Positions 24,196-31,648 of a stretch of DNA of 64,000 nucleotides are shown here, piece after piece; position 1 is the first letter of the stretch; each line of letters starts with the position of its first letter. Source of the DNA: Hyphomonas sediminis (GTDB lineage Bacteria; Pseudomonadota; Alphaproteobacteria; Caulobacterales; Hyphomonadaceae); the NCBI RefSeq assembly GCF_019679475.1, contig NZ_JAIEZP010000001.1, forward strand, positions 310,001 through 374,000. Direction: 5' to 3'. Below the pieces are notes generated by a model that was given only the letters and a program-made list of their open reading frames with translations, did no database searches and was not told the origin of the DNA. Position numbers and translations under genes: made by a program.

Positions 24196-24894
24196 ATGGA
24201 CGCGGCAAGCATCTTTGACTGGCTGAAGGGGAATACCGAGATCATCATCGGTATTCTCTCGGCGATCGTCGCAGCGATCAGCGCGCTGATTGCCCGCGGC
24301 GAGACAAAGAGACAGCGCAAACTGGCGACCGAACGCCTGCGCCAGAGCATCGATGCGGCGAGCCTAGAATGGGGCGGAGCCGCCATCGACGTGCTGGTAC
24401 GGTGCGCCACGTTCGTCCGCACGCGCCACATGCACGCCAATGACGGCGCGTTCATGGCCGCCAAGACGAACATGCTGATCATGCTCTCAACCCTTGTGGA
24501 CCGCGGCCGGATGTTCTTCCCCAACATCGACCCGGATGGAAAAGGCATGGAAAAGGAAGGCGCCTATCGCGGCTCCCGCCCGCCAATTCTCGATGCATTG
24601 ATGTTTGTCTATCACGAACTGGAAGCCGTACCGCGCGAAGGCGGGCTACCATCGGAAGACTGCGGCGAGTTCATCGACGAATGCCGCCGTCTGCTGGTTT
24701 CCGAACTGCAGGCGCATCTTGACCCGCGCCGCCTCGACGAGGTGGTCGAGCGGTATGACGAACGATCCAAGGAAAACAGAGCCGGCGCCAGGGAACGATC
24801 GGGCGCGCTGCGTGGCAAATTGCTGACCCGGCGCCCCAATACAGCCCTTGATCGCGGCTTTGCAAGCAACAACACACCGGAGCGCCCTCAATGA
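24196..24894 (+). CDS. Unknown membrane-anchored protein between ilvB and ilvN
   Basis: A 232-residue protein with one N-terminal transmembrane helix (EIIIGILSAIVAAISALIA). A basic segment (RGETKRQRKLATERLRQS) and a mainly helical soluble region follow, with a long Arg/Glu-rich tail (about 170-210). No family is recognised. It starts 37 bases after ilvB, and its stop overlaps the ilvN start by 4 bases (ATGA). Genes for the two ALS subunits are usually adjacent, so this is an insertion into a coupled operon. Codon usage looks like that of its neighbours. It could be an unrelated passenger or a membrane-linked partner. Confidence 0.72.
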   Translation: MDAASIFDWLKGNTEIIIGILSAIVAAISALIARGETKRQRKLATERLRQSIDAASLEWGGAAIDVLVRCATFVRTRHMHANDGAFMAAKTNMLIMLSTLVDRGRMFFPNIDPDGKGMEKEGAYRGSRPPILDALMFVYHELEAVPREGGLPSEDCGEFIDECRRLLVSELQAHLDPRRLDEVVERYDERSKENRAGARERSGALRGKLLTRRPNTALDRGFASNNTPERPQ

Positions 24895-25457
24895 GCGATG
24901 GAAACATTACGCCCGGCCAGTCGCCGAAATCCGCCTACTTCCTCTCGCACGAGGATGAAGCCGTGGAGAAACGCACGCTGGCCGTTATCGTCGACAACGA
25001 ACCCGGCGTCCTGGCCCGCGTTGTCGGACTGTTTTCCGGACGCGGATACAACATCGACTCCCTTACGGTGGCGGAGGTGGACGCGAGCCAGCATCGCTCG
25101 CGCATTACCATCGTGACACAGGGTACGCCGCATATCCTGGAACAGATCGAAGCTCAGCTACTGCGCCTTGTTCCGGTGGCGGAAGTGTTCGACATCACCA
25201 ATTCCAAGCGCGGCATTGAACGTGAGCTGGCCCTTGTGAAAGTCGCAGGGAGCGGCGAAAAGCGTGTGGAAGCACTGCGCATCGGCGAGATCTTCCGCGC
25301 CCGCGTGATCGACACGACCAATGAGAGCTTCATCTTTGAAGTGACCGGCGCCTCGGAAAAGCTCACCCAGTTCATCGACCTGATGCGCCCGCTCGGCCTT
25401 GTCGAAGTGAGCCGCACAGGCGTCCTTTCAATCAAGCGCGGGAAGGAAAAGGGCTGA
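24891..25457 (+). CDS. ilvN: Acetolactate synthase, small regulatory subunit
   Basis: A 188-residue subunit that binds valine for feedback inhibition and activates IlvB. The N-terminal ACT domain starts at EKRTLAVIVDNEPGVLARVVG, with GLFSGRGYNIDSLTVAEVD after it, and the C-terminal ALS_ss_C domain ends with FIDLMRPLGLVEVSRTGV. Length is between the E. coli IlvH and IlvN types and the domain pattern is IlvH-like. It is coupled upstream by ATGA and downstream by TGATG. Confidence 0.95.
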   Translation: MSDGNITPGQSPKSAYFLSHEDEAVEKRTLAVIVDNEPGVLARVVGLFSGRGYNIDSLTVAEVDASQHRSRITIVTQGTPHILEQIEAQLLRLVPVAEVFDITNSKRGIERELALVKVAGSGEKRVEALRIGEIFRARVIDTTNESFIFEVTGASEKLTQFIDLMRPLGLVEVSRTGVLSIKRGKEKG

Positions 25458-26071
25458 TGTCCCCTCGCCCGGTCTTTGCGGCATGCCTGCTGGCGGCCCT
25501 GCCCTTCGCGGCAGCGGCGCAGCCGGCTGCGTGCCCGCCGCTGGTCAGCGACCAAGCGAGACTGGATTGCGACCTCCTCCGCGCAAAGACCATTTCCGCT
25601 GACGGCGAACGCCTCTTCGGCCCCGCCGCTGGCGAATGGCTGACAATCGTCGACACCGGCAGCCCCAGCGGCTTGTCCTATGTTTACCAGGTAACCGAGG
25701 AAAAGCCGTATCTACTGCTCGAAGCGCGCGCCATTCCAGGGGACGACAGCCAAAGCACGACGCCGGCCTGCCGCCTGAGAACGACACTGCCGCTCGATAC
25801 GGCAGACGCCATCAGAGCGGCGACAGCCAACCTGATCTCCAATCCGCCGATGGGCTATGGTTCGCGTGAGGAGGTCCGCCTGAACCCGGACGGTTCGCGG
25901 AGCATTCGCCTTATCGTCGACAGCCGCGACATCGTAACCCGCATTCAAACCGGTGACGCCGTCTTCAGTTTTTCGCGGCTCGCAAGCGCGACTGACGAAG
26001 TCACCCATCTCAACAATCTCGTTATCGGCGTTGCCAATTTCAGCAGTGACTGGAATTGCGAAAGCCGTTGA
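25457..26071 (+). CDS. Exported protein of unknown function between ilvN and ilvC
   Basis: A 204-residue protein with a signal peptide (PVFAACLLAALPFAAAAQ). The mature part contains four Cys (ACPPLV, DCDLLR, ACRLR, WNCESR), probably two disulfides, consistent with periplasmic location. No family is recognised. Its ATG overlaps the ilvN stop by one base (TGATG), so it belongs to the ilv transcript. Nothing in it suggests a step in branched-chain synthesis. Confidence 0.7.
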   Translation: MSPRPVFAACLLAALPFAAAAQPAACPPLVSDQARLDCDLLRAKTISADGERLFGPAAGEWLTIVDTGSPSGLSYVYQVTEEKPYLLLEARAIPGDDSQSTTPACRLRTTLPLDTADAIRAATANLISNPPMGYGSREEVRLNPDGSRSIRLIVDSRDIVTRIQTGDAVFSFSRLASATDEVTHLNNLVIGVANFSSDWNCESR

Positions 26072-26122
26072 CCTGACATCCCCCTCCCTCAACTTCCATC
26101 CACCGGAGCGTACGCAAAGCCC

Positions 26123-27142
26123 ATGAAAATCTACTACGAAAACGATGCAGACATCACACTGATCCAGAAGCTGAAAGTGGCCGTTGTCGGCTATGGCAGC
26201 CAGGGCCACGCACACGCGCTGAACCTCAAGGATTCCGGCGTGAAGGAAATCAAGGTGGCGCTGCAGGAAGGTTCCGCTTCGCGCAAGAAAGCCGAAAGCG
26301 CCGGCCTAGAAGTCGTTACGCCGGCTGAAGCGGCGAAATGGGCCGACGTGCTGATGATCCTCGTGCCTGACGAAAAGCAGGCCGTTCTGTATGCCAACGA
26401 AATCGAACCGCACCTGCGCGCGGGCCAGCACATCATGTTCGGTCACGGCTTCAATGTGCACTACAACCTGATCCGCCCGCGCGCCGATGTCGACGTGTCC
26501 CTGTCGGCCCCGAAAGGTCCAGGCCACACGCTGCGCGCACAATACCAGATGGGCTTTGGCCTGCCGGGCCTCATCGCCATCCACCAGGACGCGACCGGCT
26601 CTGCCCAGGCAGTCGCCCTCTCCTACTCCAAAGCCATCGGCAACACGCGCGCCGGCGTCATCGAAACGTCCTTCCGTGAAGAAACCGAAACCGACCTCTT
26701 CGGTGAGCAGGCCGTTCTTTGCGGCGGCATCGTCGAGCTGATCAAGGCTGGCTATGAGACGCTGGTGGAAGCAGGCTACGCGCCGGAAATGGCTTACTTC
26801 GAGTGCCTCCACGAGACCAAGCTGATCGTTGACCTGATCTATGAAGGCGGCATCGCCAACATGAACTATTCGATCTCCAACACGGCCGAGTATGGCGAAT
26901 ACGTCTCCGGCCCGCGCGTCGTGAACGCTGAAGCCAAGGCGAACATGAAAAAGGTTCTCGAAGACATCCAGAACGGCACGTTTGCCCGCAACTGGGTTCT
27001 GGAAAACCAAGCCGGCGCGCCGGGCTTCAACGCCATGCGCCAGCGCATGAACGCGCATCCGATCGAGGAAGTCGGCGAGAAACTTCGCGGCATGATGCAC
27101 TGGGCGCAGAACGACCGCCTTGTGGACAAGAGCCGCAACTAG
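26123..27142 (+). CDS. ilvC: Ketol-acid reductoisomerase, class I
   Basis: A 339-residue enzyme of class I length that isomerises and reduces acetolactate with NADPH and Mg2+. The Rossmann motif is [17 protein letters not shown] near residue 27. [24 protein letters not shown] (metal-binding Asp/Glu) and the C-terminal knotted domain with [10 protein letters not shown] are all present. It is probably co-transcribed with ilvB and ilvN, and a GNAT gene follows 18 bases later. Confidence 0.97.
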   Translation: MKIYYENDADITLIQKLKVAVVGYGSQGHAHALNLKDSGVKEIKVALQEGSASRKKAESAGLEVVTPAEAAKWADVLMILVPDEKQAVLYANEIEPHLRAGQHIMFGHGFNVHYNLIRPRADVDVSLSAPKGPGHTLRAQYQMGFGLPGLIAIHQDATGSAQAVALSYSKAIGNTRAGVIETSFREETETDLFGEQAVLCGGIVELIKAGYETLVEAGYAPEMAYFECLHETKLIVDLIYEGGIANMNYSISNTAEYGEYVSGPRVVNAEAKANMKKVLEDIQNGTFARNWVLENQAGAPGFNAMRQRMNAHPIEEVGEKLRGMMHWAQNDRLVDKSRN

Positions 27143-27160
27143 GACTGGCTGAATACCAAT

Positions 27161-27727
27161 ATGAACAAACGATCTTCGCCTCAGGCAGGCTTCACGCACC
27201 GGATTGCGGTGCCTGCAGATGAGGCGGAGATCAGCGCCCTGATGGATGTGGCGATCAGCGAATTGCAAAAAGGCTTCCTGAGCCCGGAACAAATCGCTGT
27301 GTCCCGCACCATCATGGGGCTCGACCGGAGGCTGATTGCCGACGGCACCTATTTCCTGATTCACGACATTGAAACTGGCGCTCTTGCTGCCTCTGGCGGC
27401 TGGAGCCGCCGCGCTACGCTCTATGGCGGTGACCACACAGCATCCCAGCGCAATGACGCGCAGCTTCGTCCGGGAACGGACGCGGCCCGTATCCGTGCAA
27501 TGTATACCAACCCCGCCTTTACGCGCCGCGGGTTGGGCAGAATGATCCTGTCCCTATGCGAAGAAGCCGCCCGCAAGGAAGGCTTCGACCGGCTCGAAAT
27601 GGGCGCAACGCTGGCCGGCGTACCGCTGTATGAAGCGTGCGGATACCGCCTGATCGAACATACAGTGGGCGCCTCTGTTGACGGCGTCGACGTGCCCGTT
27701 CTGCGGATGGGCAAACAGATCGCCTGA
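27161..27727 (+). CDS. GNAT-family N-acetyltransferase
   Basis: A 188-residue acetyltransferase. The acetyl-CoA pyrophosphate-binding motif A is visible as TNPAFTRRGLGRMIL, followed by CEEAARKEGFDRLEMGATLAGVPLYEACGYRL, the usual last strands. An N-terminal region with EISALMDVAISELQKGFLS is typical of this subgroup. Its substrate is unknown. It lies 18 bases behind ilvC and could be read on the same transcript. It converges on the GH25 gene with four bases between stops. Confidence 0.85.
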   Translation: MNKRSSPQAGFTHRIAVPADEAEISALMDVAISELQKGFLSPEQIAVSRTIMGLDRRLIADGTYFLIHDIETGALAASGGWSRRATLYGGDHTASQRNDAQLRPGTDAARIRAMYTNPAFTRRGLGRMILSLCEEAARKEGFDRLEMGATLAGVPLYEACGYRLIEHTVGASVDGVDVPVLRMGKQIA

Positions 27728-27731
27728 CCGA

Positions 27732-28406
27732 TCAGGGCTCCGCCGCACGGTTCAGGTCTACCGGGCCTTCGACCCCCGGCAGCCTTCCTTTCATCGAATA
27801 CTGCCAGATGGCATGTGGCAGAGAGGGCGGCGCGTCGAGCGAGCGTACCCAGAGCGGGTAGCGGTCAAACCCCTCCCCCTCGATCCATTCGGTGTGGAAA
27901 GCTGGCGTCGTGTAAATGACGGGTACGGAACGATACTCTTCCTCGATCGTGACGAGGAATTCCCGCAGGCCTGCGAGCGCCTCTGCCCGGCCCGCCCGCG
28001 GCGCGCAATTATGCGCATGTTCGAGATCAACCGCCGGCGGCAGCGCATCTGCGCGCACCTCGACCTGGCGGATGAAGTTCTGCGCCTGGCGGCGCCCATC
28101 CTGACAGAGCAGATAAAAATGGTAGGCGCCCGTCTTCCAGTGGTGGCGCACGGCGCCCTGCCAGTTTTCCTGAAAGCGGGTGTCGACATGGCCTTCGCCC
28201 TCCGTCGCCTTCAGGTAAACAAATGCCCTCCCAGAAGTGGAAAGGCGCGGCCAGTCAACCGGACCATTATGATGCGAAAGGTCGATCCCTTCTGCGCCTG
28301 CGGGCAGAATAGCCGGCGGCGCGCTTGCAGGCGGTAAACTTGGCCCGCAGGATGCAAGGATCGCCAGTATTGCCAGAATGAGGCCGCAGAGAAGCAGCCG
28401 GATCAT
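27732..28406 (-). CDS. GH25-family muramidase-like lipoprotein
   Basis: A 224-residue protein with a lipobox (LILAILAILASC, lipid Cys at residue 20) and a glycoside hydrolase 25 domain. GIDLSHHNGPVDW carries the first catalytic-site Asp; FVYLKATEGEGHVDTRF, GAYHFYLL, AVDLEHAHNC (acidic pair) and IWQYSMKGRLPGVEG follow in family order. These enzymes cleave the MurNAc-GlcNAc bond. A membrane-anchored GH25 in a Gram-negative bacterium suggests self-peptidoglycan remodelling. It is divergent from the bactofilin gene by 84 bases. Confidence 0.87.
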   Translation of the reverse strand: MIRLLLCGLILAILAILASCGPSLPPASAPPAILPAGAEGIDLSHHNGPVDWPRLSTSGRAFVYLKATEGEGHVDTRFQENWQGAVRHHWKTGAYHFYLLCQDGRRQAQNFIRQVEVRADALPPAVDLEHAHNCAPRAGRAEALAGLREFLVTIEEEYRSVPVIYTTPAFHTEWIEGEGFDRYPLWVRSLDAPPSLPHAIWQYSMKGRLPGVEGPVDLNRAAEP

Positions 28407-28490
28407 CCGTCTGCCTCATGCAAGGCTGTCTCATTTTGGATCACTTGACGCACATGGACCTCAAAGCTGGGTGGAAGAGGAAGAAACAGG

Positions 28491-28970
28491 ATGGCAGCCG
28501 AAAAGCCAAGAGACATGGCCGCGACCGCACCGGCGCCAACCAGAGTTGCACCACCAAGCGGGCAGCTCAATGTCATTTCGGCTGGATGCCGCGTCGTCGG
28601 CAATCTGACATTTTCCGGTTCCCTGCGCCTTGGCGGCGAAGTTGAGGGCGACGTAATCTGTGACGGCCTGCTGACAGTCGATGCCGGCGCCCAGATAAAT
28701 GGCCGGGTCCGCGCCGGAGAGATCACCGTGATGGGAAAGATCATTGGCGAGATCGTCGCGGTCCGCCGCATCGAGGTGGGCCGGGGCGCGCATGTCGAAG
28801 GGTCAGTCTTTTCCCCATCGATGCTGGTTGAAGGCAACGCCAGGGTCGATGGCGACCTGCTGATCGCGCCAGAACGGTCGCAGGCACATATAGACCGCGC
28901 GAAAACCCTTGTGCTGCTTAAACCTGCAGCCCCTTCGCCTGCCGAAACAGGCACCAGCCAGGCTGGCTAG
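28491..28970 (+). CDS. Bactofilin (polymer-forming cytoskeletal protein)
   Basis: A 159-residue protein with a central bactofilin (DUF583) beta-helix from about 25 to 130, shown by the regular GNLTFSGSLRLGGEVEGDV, AGAQINGRVRAGEITVMGKI and GAHVEGSVFSPSMLVEGNAR repeats. Flexible Ala/Pro-rich tails flank it. Bactofilins polymerise without nucleotides and recruit cell-wall enzymes; in stalked and budding alphaproteobacteria they shape the stalk. The neighbouring muramidase fits that theme. The 3' end overlaps the convergent Sel1 gene by 4 bases. Confidence 0.93.
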   Translation: MAAEKPRDMAATAPAPTRVAPPSGQLNVISAGCRVVGNLTFSGSLRLGGEVEGDVICDGLLTVDAGAQINGRVRAGEITVMGKIIGEIVAVRRIEVGRGAHVEGSVFSPSMLVEGNARVDGDLLIAPERSQAHIDRAKTLVLLKPAAPSPAETGTSQAG

Positions 28971-29572
28971 TTGCTGCGCATGTCGCGCATACGCTCCATG
29001 GGGCGGTCCTCGGGATTGAAAGCGCCCAGCTCACGCACACGCGTGCAGGCCCACTCATATTCCTTTTCGCACGCCTCGTTCAGCGCGTTGGTACCCTTGT
29101 GCACGTCCTTTGCGCCGCCGATGCCAACATACGCCATGTTGCCCCAGGCAGCGCAGCCGCTGACTTCGCCATAATCACATGCCTGTTTATAGAGGCGGCG
29201 GCCTTCAGCAGCGTTGGCTGTGACGCCGCGCCCCTGGACCGTGAGATAAGCCAGACCCGCACAGCCGCGACCATCCCTGGCAGCGCAGACCTTCTTGTAA
29301 TTAGTGGCGGCGCCGGAGAAATCCTGGCTTCCGCCAAGCCCCTTTCGCTGCGCCTCAGCCAGCTCGTAACACGCCTGGAACTCGTTAGACGCGCATTTTT
29401 GCTGAGCTTCGTCGCGCGCGGCTTTATGTTTCTGGAAGTCAGTCTCGGCCTGCTCGAAAGCAATTTCAGCCTGCGTCCTTTGTGTACGCTGGCCGAGCCC
29501 CTGCGCCGCCGCCGGAAGGGTCAACGCGGCGCTCATCAGAACTGCGCCCAGCAGCATGAGTCTGGTTTTCAT
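28967..29572 (-). CDS. Exported Sel1-repeat protein
   Basis: A protein of about 201 residues with a signal peptide (KTRLMLLGAVLMSAALTLPAAAQ) from ATG 29572, which has GGAG eight bases upstream. A charged helix precedes three or four Sel1/TPR-like repeats containing Cys pairs (FQACYELAEAQRKG, GRGCAGLAYLTVQG, VSGCAAWGNMAYVG, EWACTRVRELG). This looks like the cysteine-rich Sel1 subclass found in periplasmic scaffold proteins. Binding partners are unknown. It faces the bactofilin gene tail to tail. Confidence 0.8.
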   Translation of the reverse strand: MKTRLMLLGAVLMSAALTLPAAAQGLGQRTQRTQAEIAFEQAETDFQKHKAARDEAQQKCASNEFQACYELAEAQRKGLGGSQDFSGAATNYKKVCAARDGRGCAGLAYLTVQGRGVTANAAEGRRLYKQACDYGEVSGCAAWGNMAYVGIGGAKDVHKGTNALNEACEKEYEWACTRVRELGAFNPEDRPMERMRDMRSN

Positions 29573-29721
29573 GATCTGGTCTCCCTGAACTTCCAAGTCT
29601 TTCTAGAGGCAGATTTAGGCAAGGCTGGGGCACGGCGCCAGACAGATTGCAGTAGCCGCCCCCACTCATCGCAGTTAACCTTCGGAAAAACACGAAAGCA
29701 CGCATACGGGGAGAAACAGAC

Positions 29722-30690
29722 ATGGCGGCAAAAGATCAGGTACCTCTCGGCTCCGGATTTCCGGCGAAGAGCACGGCGCAGGAAGTCGTGAAAGGCATCG
29801 ACCTTTCGGGCAAACACGCGGTTGTGACCGGTGGGTATTCCGGTATCGGCCTGGAAACCGTGCGTGCGCTTGCCGGCGCTGGCGCCAAAGTGACTGTGCC
29901 AGCCCGGCGGCCCGACGCAGCCAAAGAGGCCCTTGCCGGCATTCCCGGCGTGACCGTTGCGAGCGCAGACCTCGCTGATGTCGCCAGCGTGCGCCGCTTT
30001 TCTGAAGACTATGCCAAGGCAAACCCGAAGCTCCATCTTCTCATAAACAATGCCGGCATCATGGCCTGCCCGCTGAACCGCATCGGCCCCGGCTGGGAAA
30101 GCCAGTTCGGAACCAACCATCTAGGCCATCTGGCGCTGTATCAGGGCGTGCTGCCTTCCCTGCGCGGCGCTGGCGGGGCGCGAGTGGTCGCCCTCTCCTC
30201 GACCGGGCATATCCTGTCGGATGTGATCTGGGACGATCCCAACTACCAGACCCGCAAATACGACAAGTGGGAAGCCTACGGACAATCCAAATCCTCCAAC
30301 GCGCTTTTTGCCCTGGGCGTCGACATGCGCGAAAAAGGCAATGGCATCCGAGCCTTCTCCGTCCATCCGGGCGGCATCTTCACCAACCTTCAGCGCCACC
30401 TGCCTAACGAAGAGATGGTAGTGCTCGGCTGGAAGAACCCGGACGGCACACTGCCGGAACGCGTGAAAGCCTCCTTCAAATCCCCGGAGGAAGGCGCCTC
30501 GACAACCGTTTGGGCGGCGACATCGCCAAAGCTTGAAGGCCGTGGCGGCGTCTATTGCGAAGATTGCGATATCGCCCAAGCGGCCACGCCGGAGAGCCAG
30601 CGCTATCAGCATGCCCGCGAATGGATCACGGACGAGGCCCGCGCCGAGCGCCTGTGGGCCATGAGCGACACTTTCCTGGCGAATGCATAA
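29722..30690 (+). CDS. Short-chain dehydrogenase, retinol-dehydrogenase-like
   Basis: A 322-residue SDR with the cofactor motif VVTGGYSGIGLET near residue 34, NNAG in the middle and catalytic Tyr-x3-Lys in AYGQSKSSNALF, with an upstream serine (VVALSSTGHI). The length above 300 and the WIGP-like GPGWESQFGTNHLGH segment place it near the retinol dehydrogenase/WWOX-like group. NAD(P)-dependent oxidation of an alcohol is expected; the substrate is unknown. It has a GGGGAG ribosome-binding site. Confidence 0.88.
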   Translation: MAAKDQVPLGSGFPAKSTAQEVVKGIDLSGKHAVVTGGYSGIGLETVRALAGAGAKVTVPARRPDAAKEALAGIPGVTVASADLADVASVRRFSEDYAKANPKLHLLINNAGIMACPLNRIGPGWESQFGTNHLGHLALYQGVLPSLRGAGGARVVALSSTGHILSDVIWDDPNYQTRKYDKWEAYGQSKSSNALFALGVDMREKGNGIRAFSVHPGGIFTNLQRHLPNEEMVVLGWKNPDGTLPERVKASFKSPEEGASTTVWAATSPKLEGRGGVYCEDCDIAQAATPESQRYQHAREWITDEARAERLWAMSDTFLANA

Positions 30691-30744
30691 ACCCCTGCCG
30701 GGCTCTGATTGACGCTTTCCCGCTTTCAGCGCACGAGAGCCGCC

Positions 30745-31494
30745 ATGAGCGAAACAGACGTTCCACAACAAGCCCGGCCGGGATCGCGCCGCGCCATCCT
30801 CCTGGGGCTGTTGCTCCTGGTGATTGTTGTGGGCGTGTTCCTGGCAGGCAAGGCCGGGTTGCTGCCGGATTCAGATACAGTCACCAACTGGATGCGGGAA
30901 CTCAATCACGGGCCATGGGGGCTCGTGGCCGTGGTTGCCGTATTCTGTGTCGCGGCCTTCGTCGGCCTGCCACAGTTTGCGCTGATCGCGGCGGCGGTTG
31001 CCGTGTTCGGCCCGTGGCAGGGCGCCGCCTATTCCTGGATCGCCAACATGGTGTCGGGCGCAATCACCTTCTGGATCGGCCGGGCCGCCGGCGAGCAGGC
31101 CTTCCGGCGTTATGCCGGCAAGAGCGCGCAGCGCCTGTCCCGCTTCGTGGGCCGGAACGCGCTGATCGCCAGCGCGGTTGTCCGCAACGTACCAACCGGG
31201 CCGTTTCTGCTGGTGAACATGGCGTTTGGCGTCAGCAATGCGAAGTTCCGGGACTTCTGGATCGGCATGGGCATTGGCACCATTCCGAAGATCGCGCTGG
31301 TGGCCTTTGCGGGACGCAGCCTCATGGCCGCGCTGCAGGGGAATATCGGCATCGCCATTCTGGCCGCGATTGCCGCCGCCGCCGTCTATGCAGGCGGATA
31401 TTTCTATTTTAGGCGCAAAGGCGCCCGCAGCAGGCAAATTCTACCGCCAGAGACGGCCACAAAGGTTGACAGCGCCGCCGAGGCTGGTGAATAG
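30745..31494 (+). CDS. VTT/DedA-like membrane protein (TVP38/TMEM64 family)
   Basis: A 249-residue protein with an N-terminal transmembrane helix (AILLGLLLLVIVVGVFLAG) and a VTT domain. LPQFALIAAAVAVFGPWQGAAYSWIANMV, RNVPTGPFLLVNMAFGVSNAKFRDFWIGMGIGTIPK and a final membrane span are typical. Such proteins act in lipid or undecaprenyl-phosphate translocation or envelope homeostasis. I chose ATG at 30745; a TTG at 30709 would extend it by twelve residues. A possible leuA leader ORF begins two bases after its stop. Confidence 0.85.
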   Translation: MSETDVPQQARPGSRRAILLGLLLLVIVVGVFLAGKAGLLPDSDTVTNWMRELNHGPWGLVAVVAVFCVAAFVGLPQFALIAAAVAVFGPWQGAAYSWIANMVSGAITFWIGRAAGEQAFRRYAGKSAQRLSRFVGRNALIASAVVRNVPTGPFLLVNMAFGVSNAKFRDFWIGMGIGTIPKIALVAFAGRSLMAALQGNIGIAILAAIAAAAVYAGGYFYFRRKGARSRQILPPETATKVDSAAEAGE

Positions 31495-31495
31495 A

Positions 31496-31570
31496 ATGCC
31501 CATGCGCAAAGTTCTGCCCCTTCTCCTGCTGCTTACCGGCCCCTGGCCGGGGACGGACGCCCAGGTCTGA
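31496..31570 (+). CDS. leuA leader peptide (24 aa, six leucine codons)
   Basis: ATG at 31496 (or 31502) opens an ORF reading MPMRKVLPLLLLLTGPWPGT and ending DAQV, TGA at 31568-31570. Codons 7 and 9-13 are all Leu (CTG, then CTT CTC CTG CTG CTT). It lies 78 bases before leuA, the first committed enzyme of leucine synthesis, so a leader peptide sensing leucyl-tRNA is the natural reading. A TTGACA at 31466-31471 could be its -35 element, with a TAGAAT box at suboptimal spacing. It might instead be a degenerate signal peptide. Confidence 0.65.
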   Translation: MPMRKVLPLLLLLTGPWPGTDAQV

Positions 31571-31591
31571 GGGCAGCCGCGCGGCCAGGGG
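31536..31591 (+). promoter_or_regulatory. Mutually exclusive RNA pairings in leuA leader
   Basis: Two structures compete. A local hairpin pairs CCGGCC (31536-31541) with GGCCGG (31545-31550). A longer pairing joins CCCCTGGCCG (31540-31549) with CGGCCAGGGG (31582-31591), ten perfect base pairs. A ribosome stalled at the Leu codons or completing the peptide would shift the balance. No classic GC hairpin plus T-run is visible before leuA, so the output (termination or initiation control) is unresolved. Confidence 0.5.
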
Positions 31592-31648
31592 ATTTGAGAA
31601 AAAGAACCGCTTTTCTTCCCTCTACGCTCCCGAGCCACGCGAAAAACC

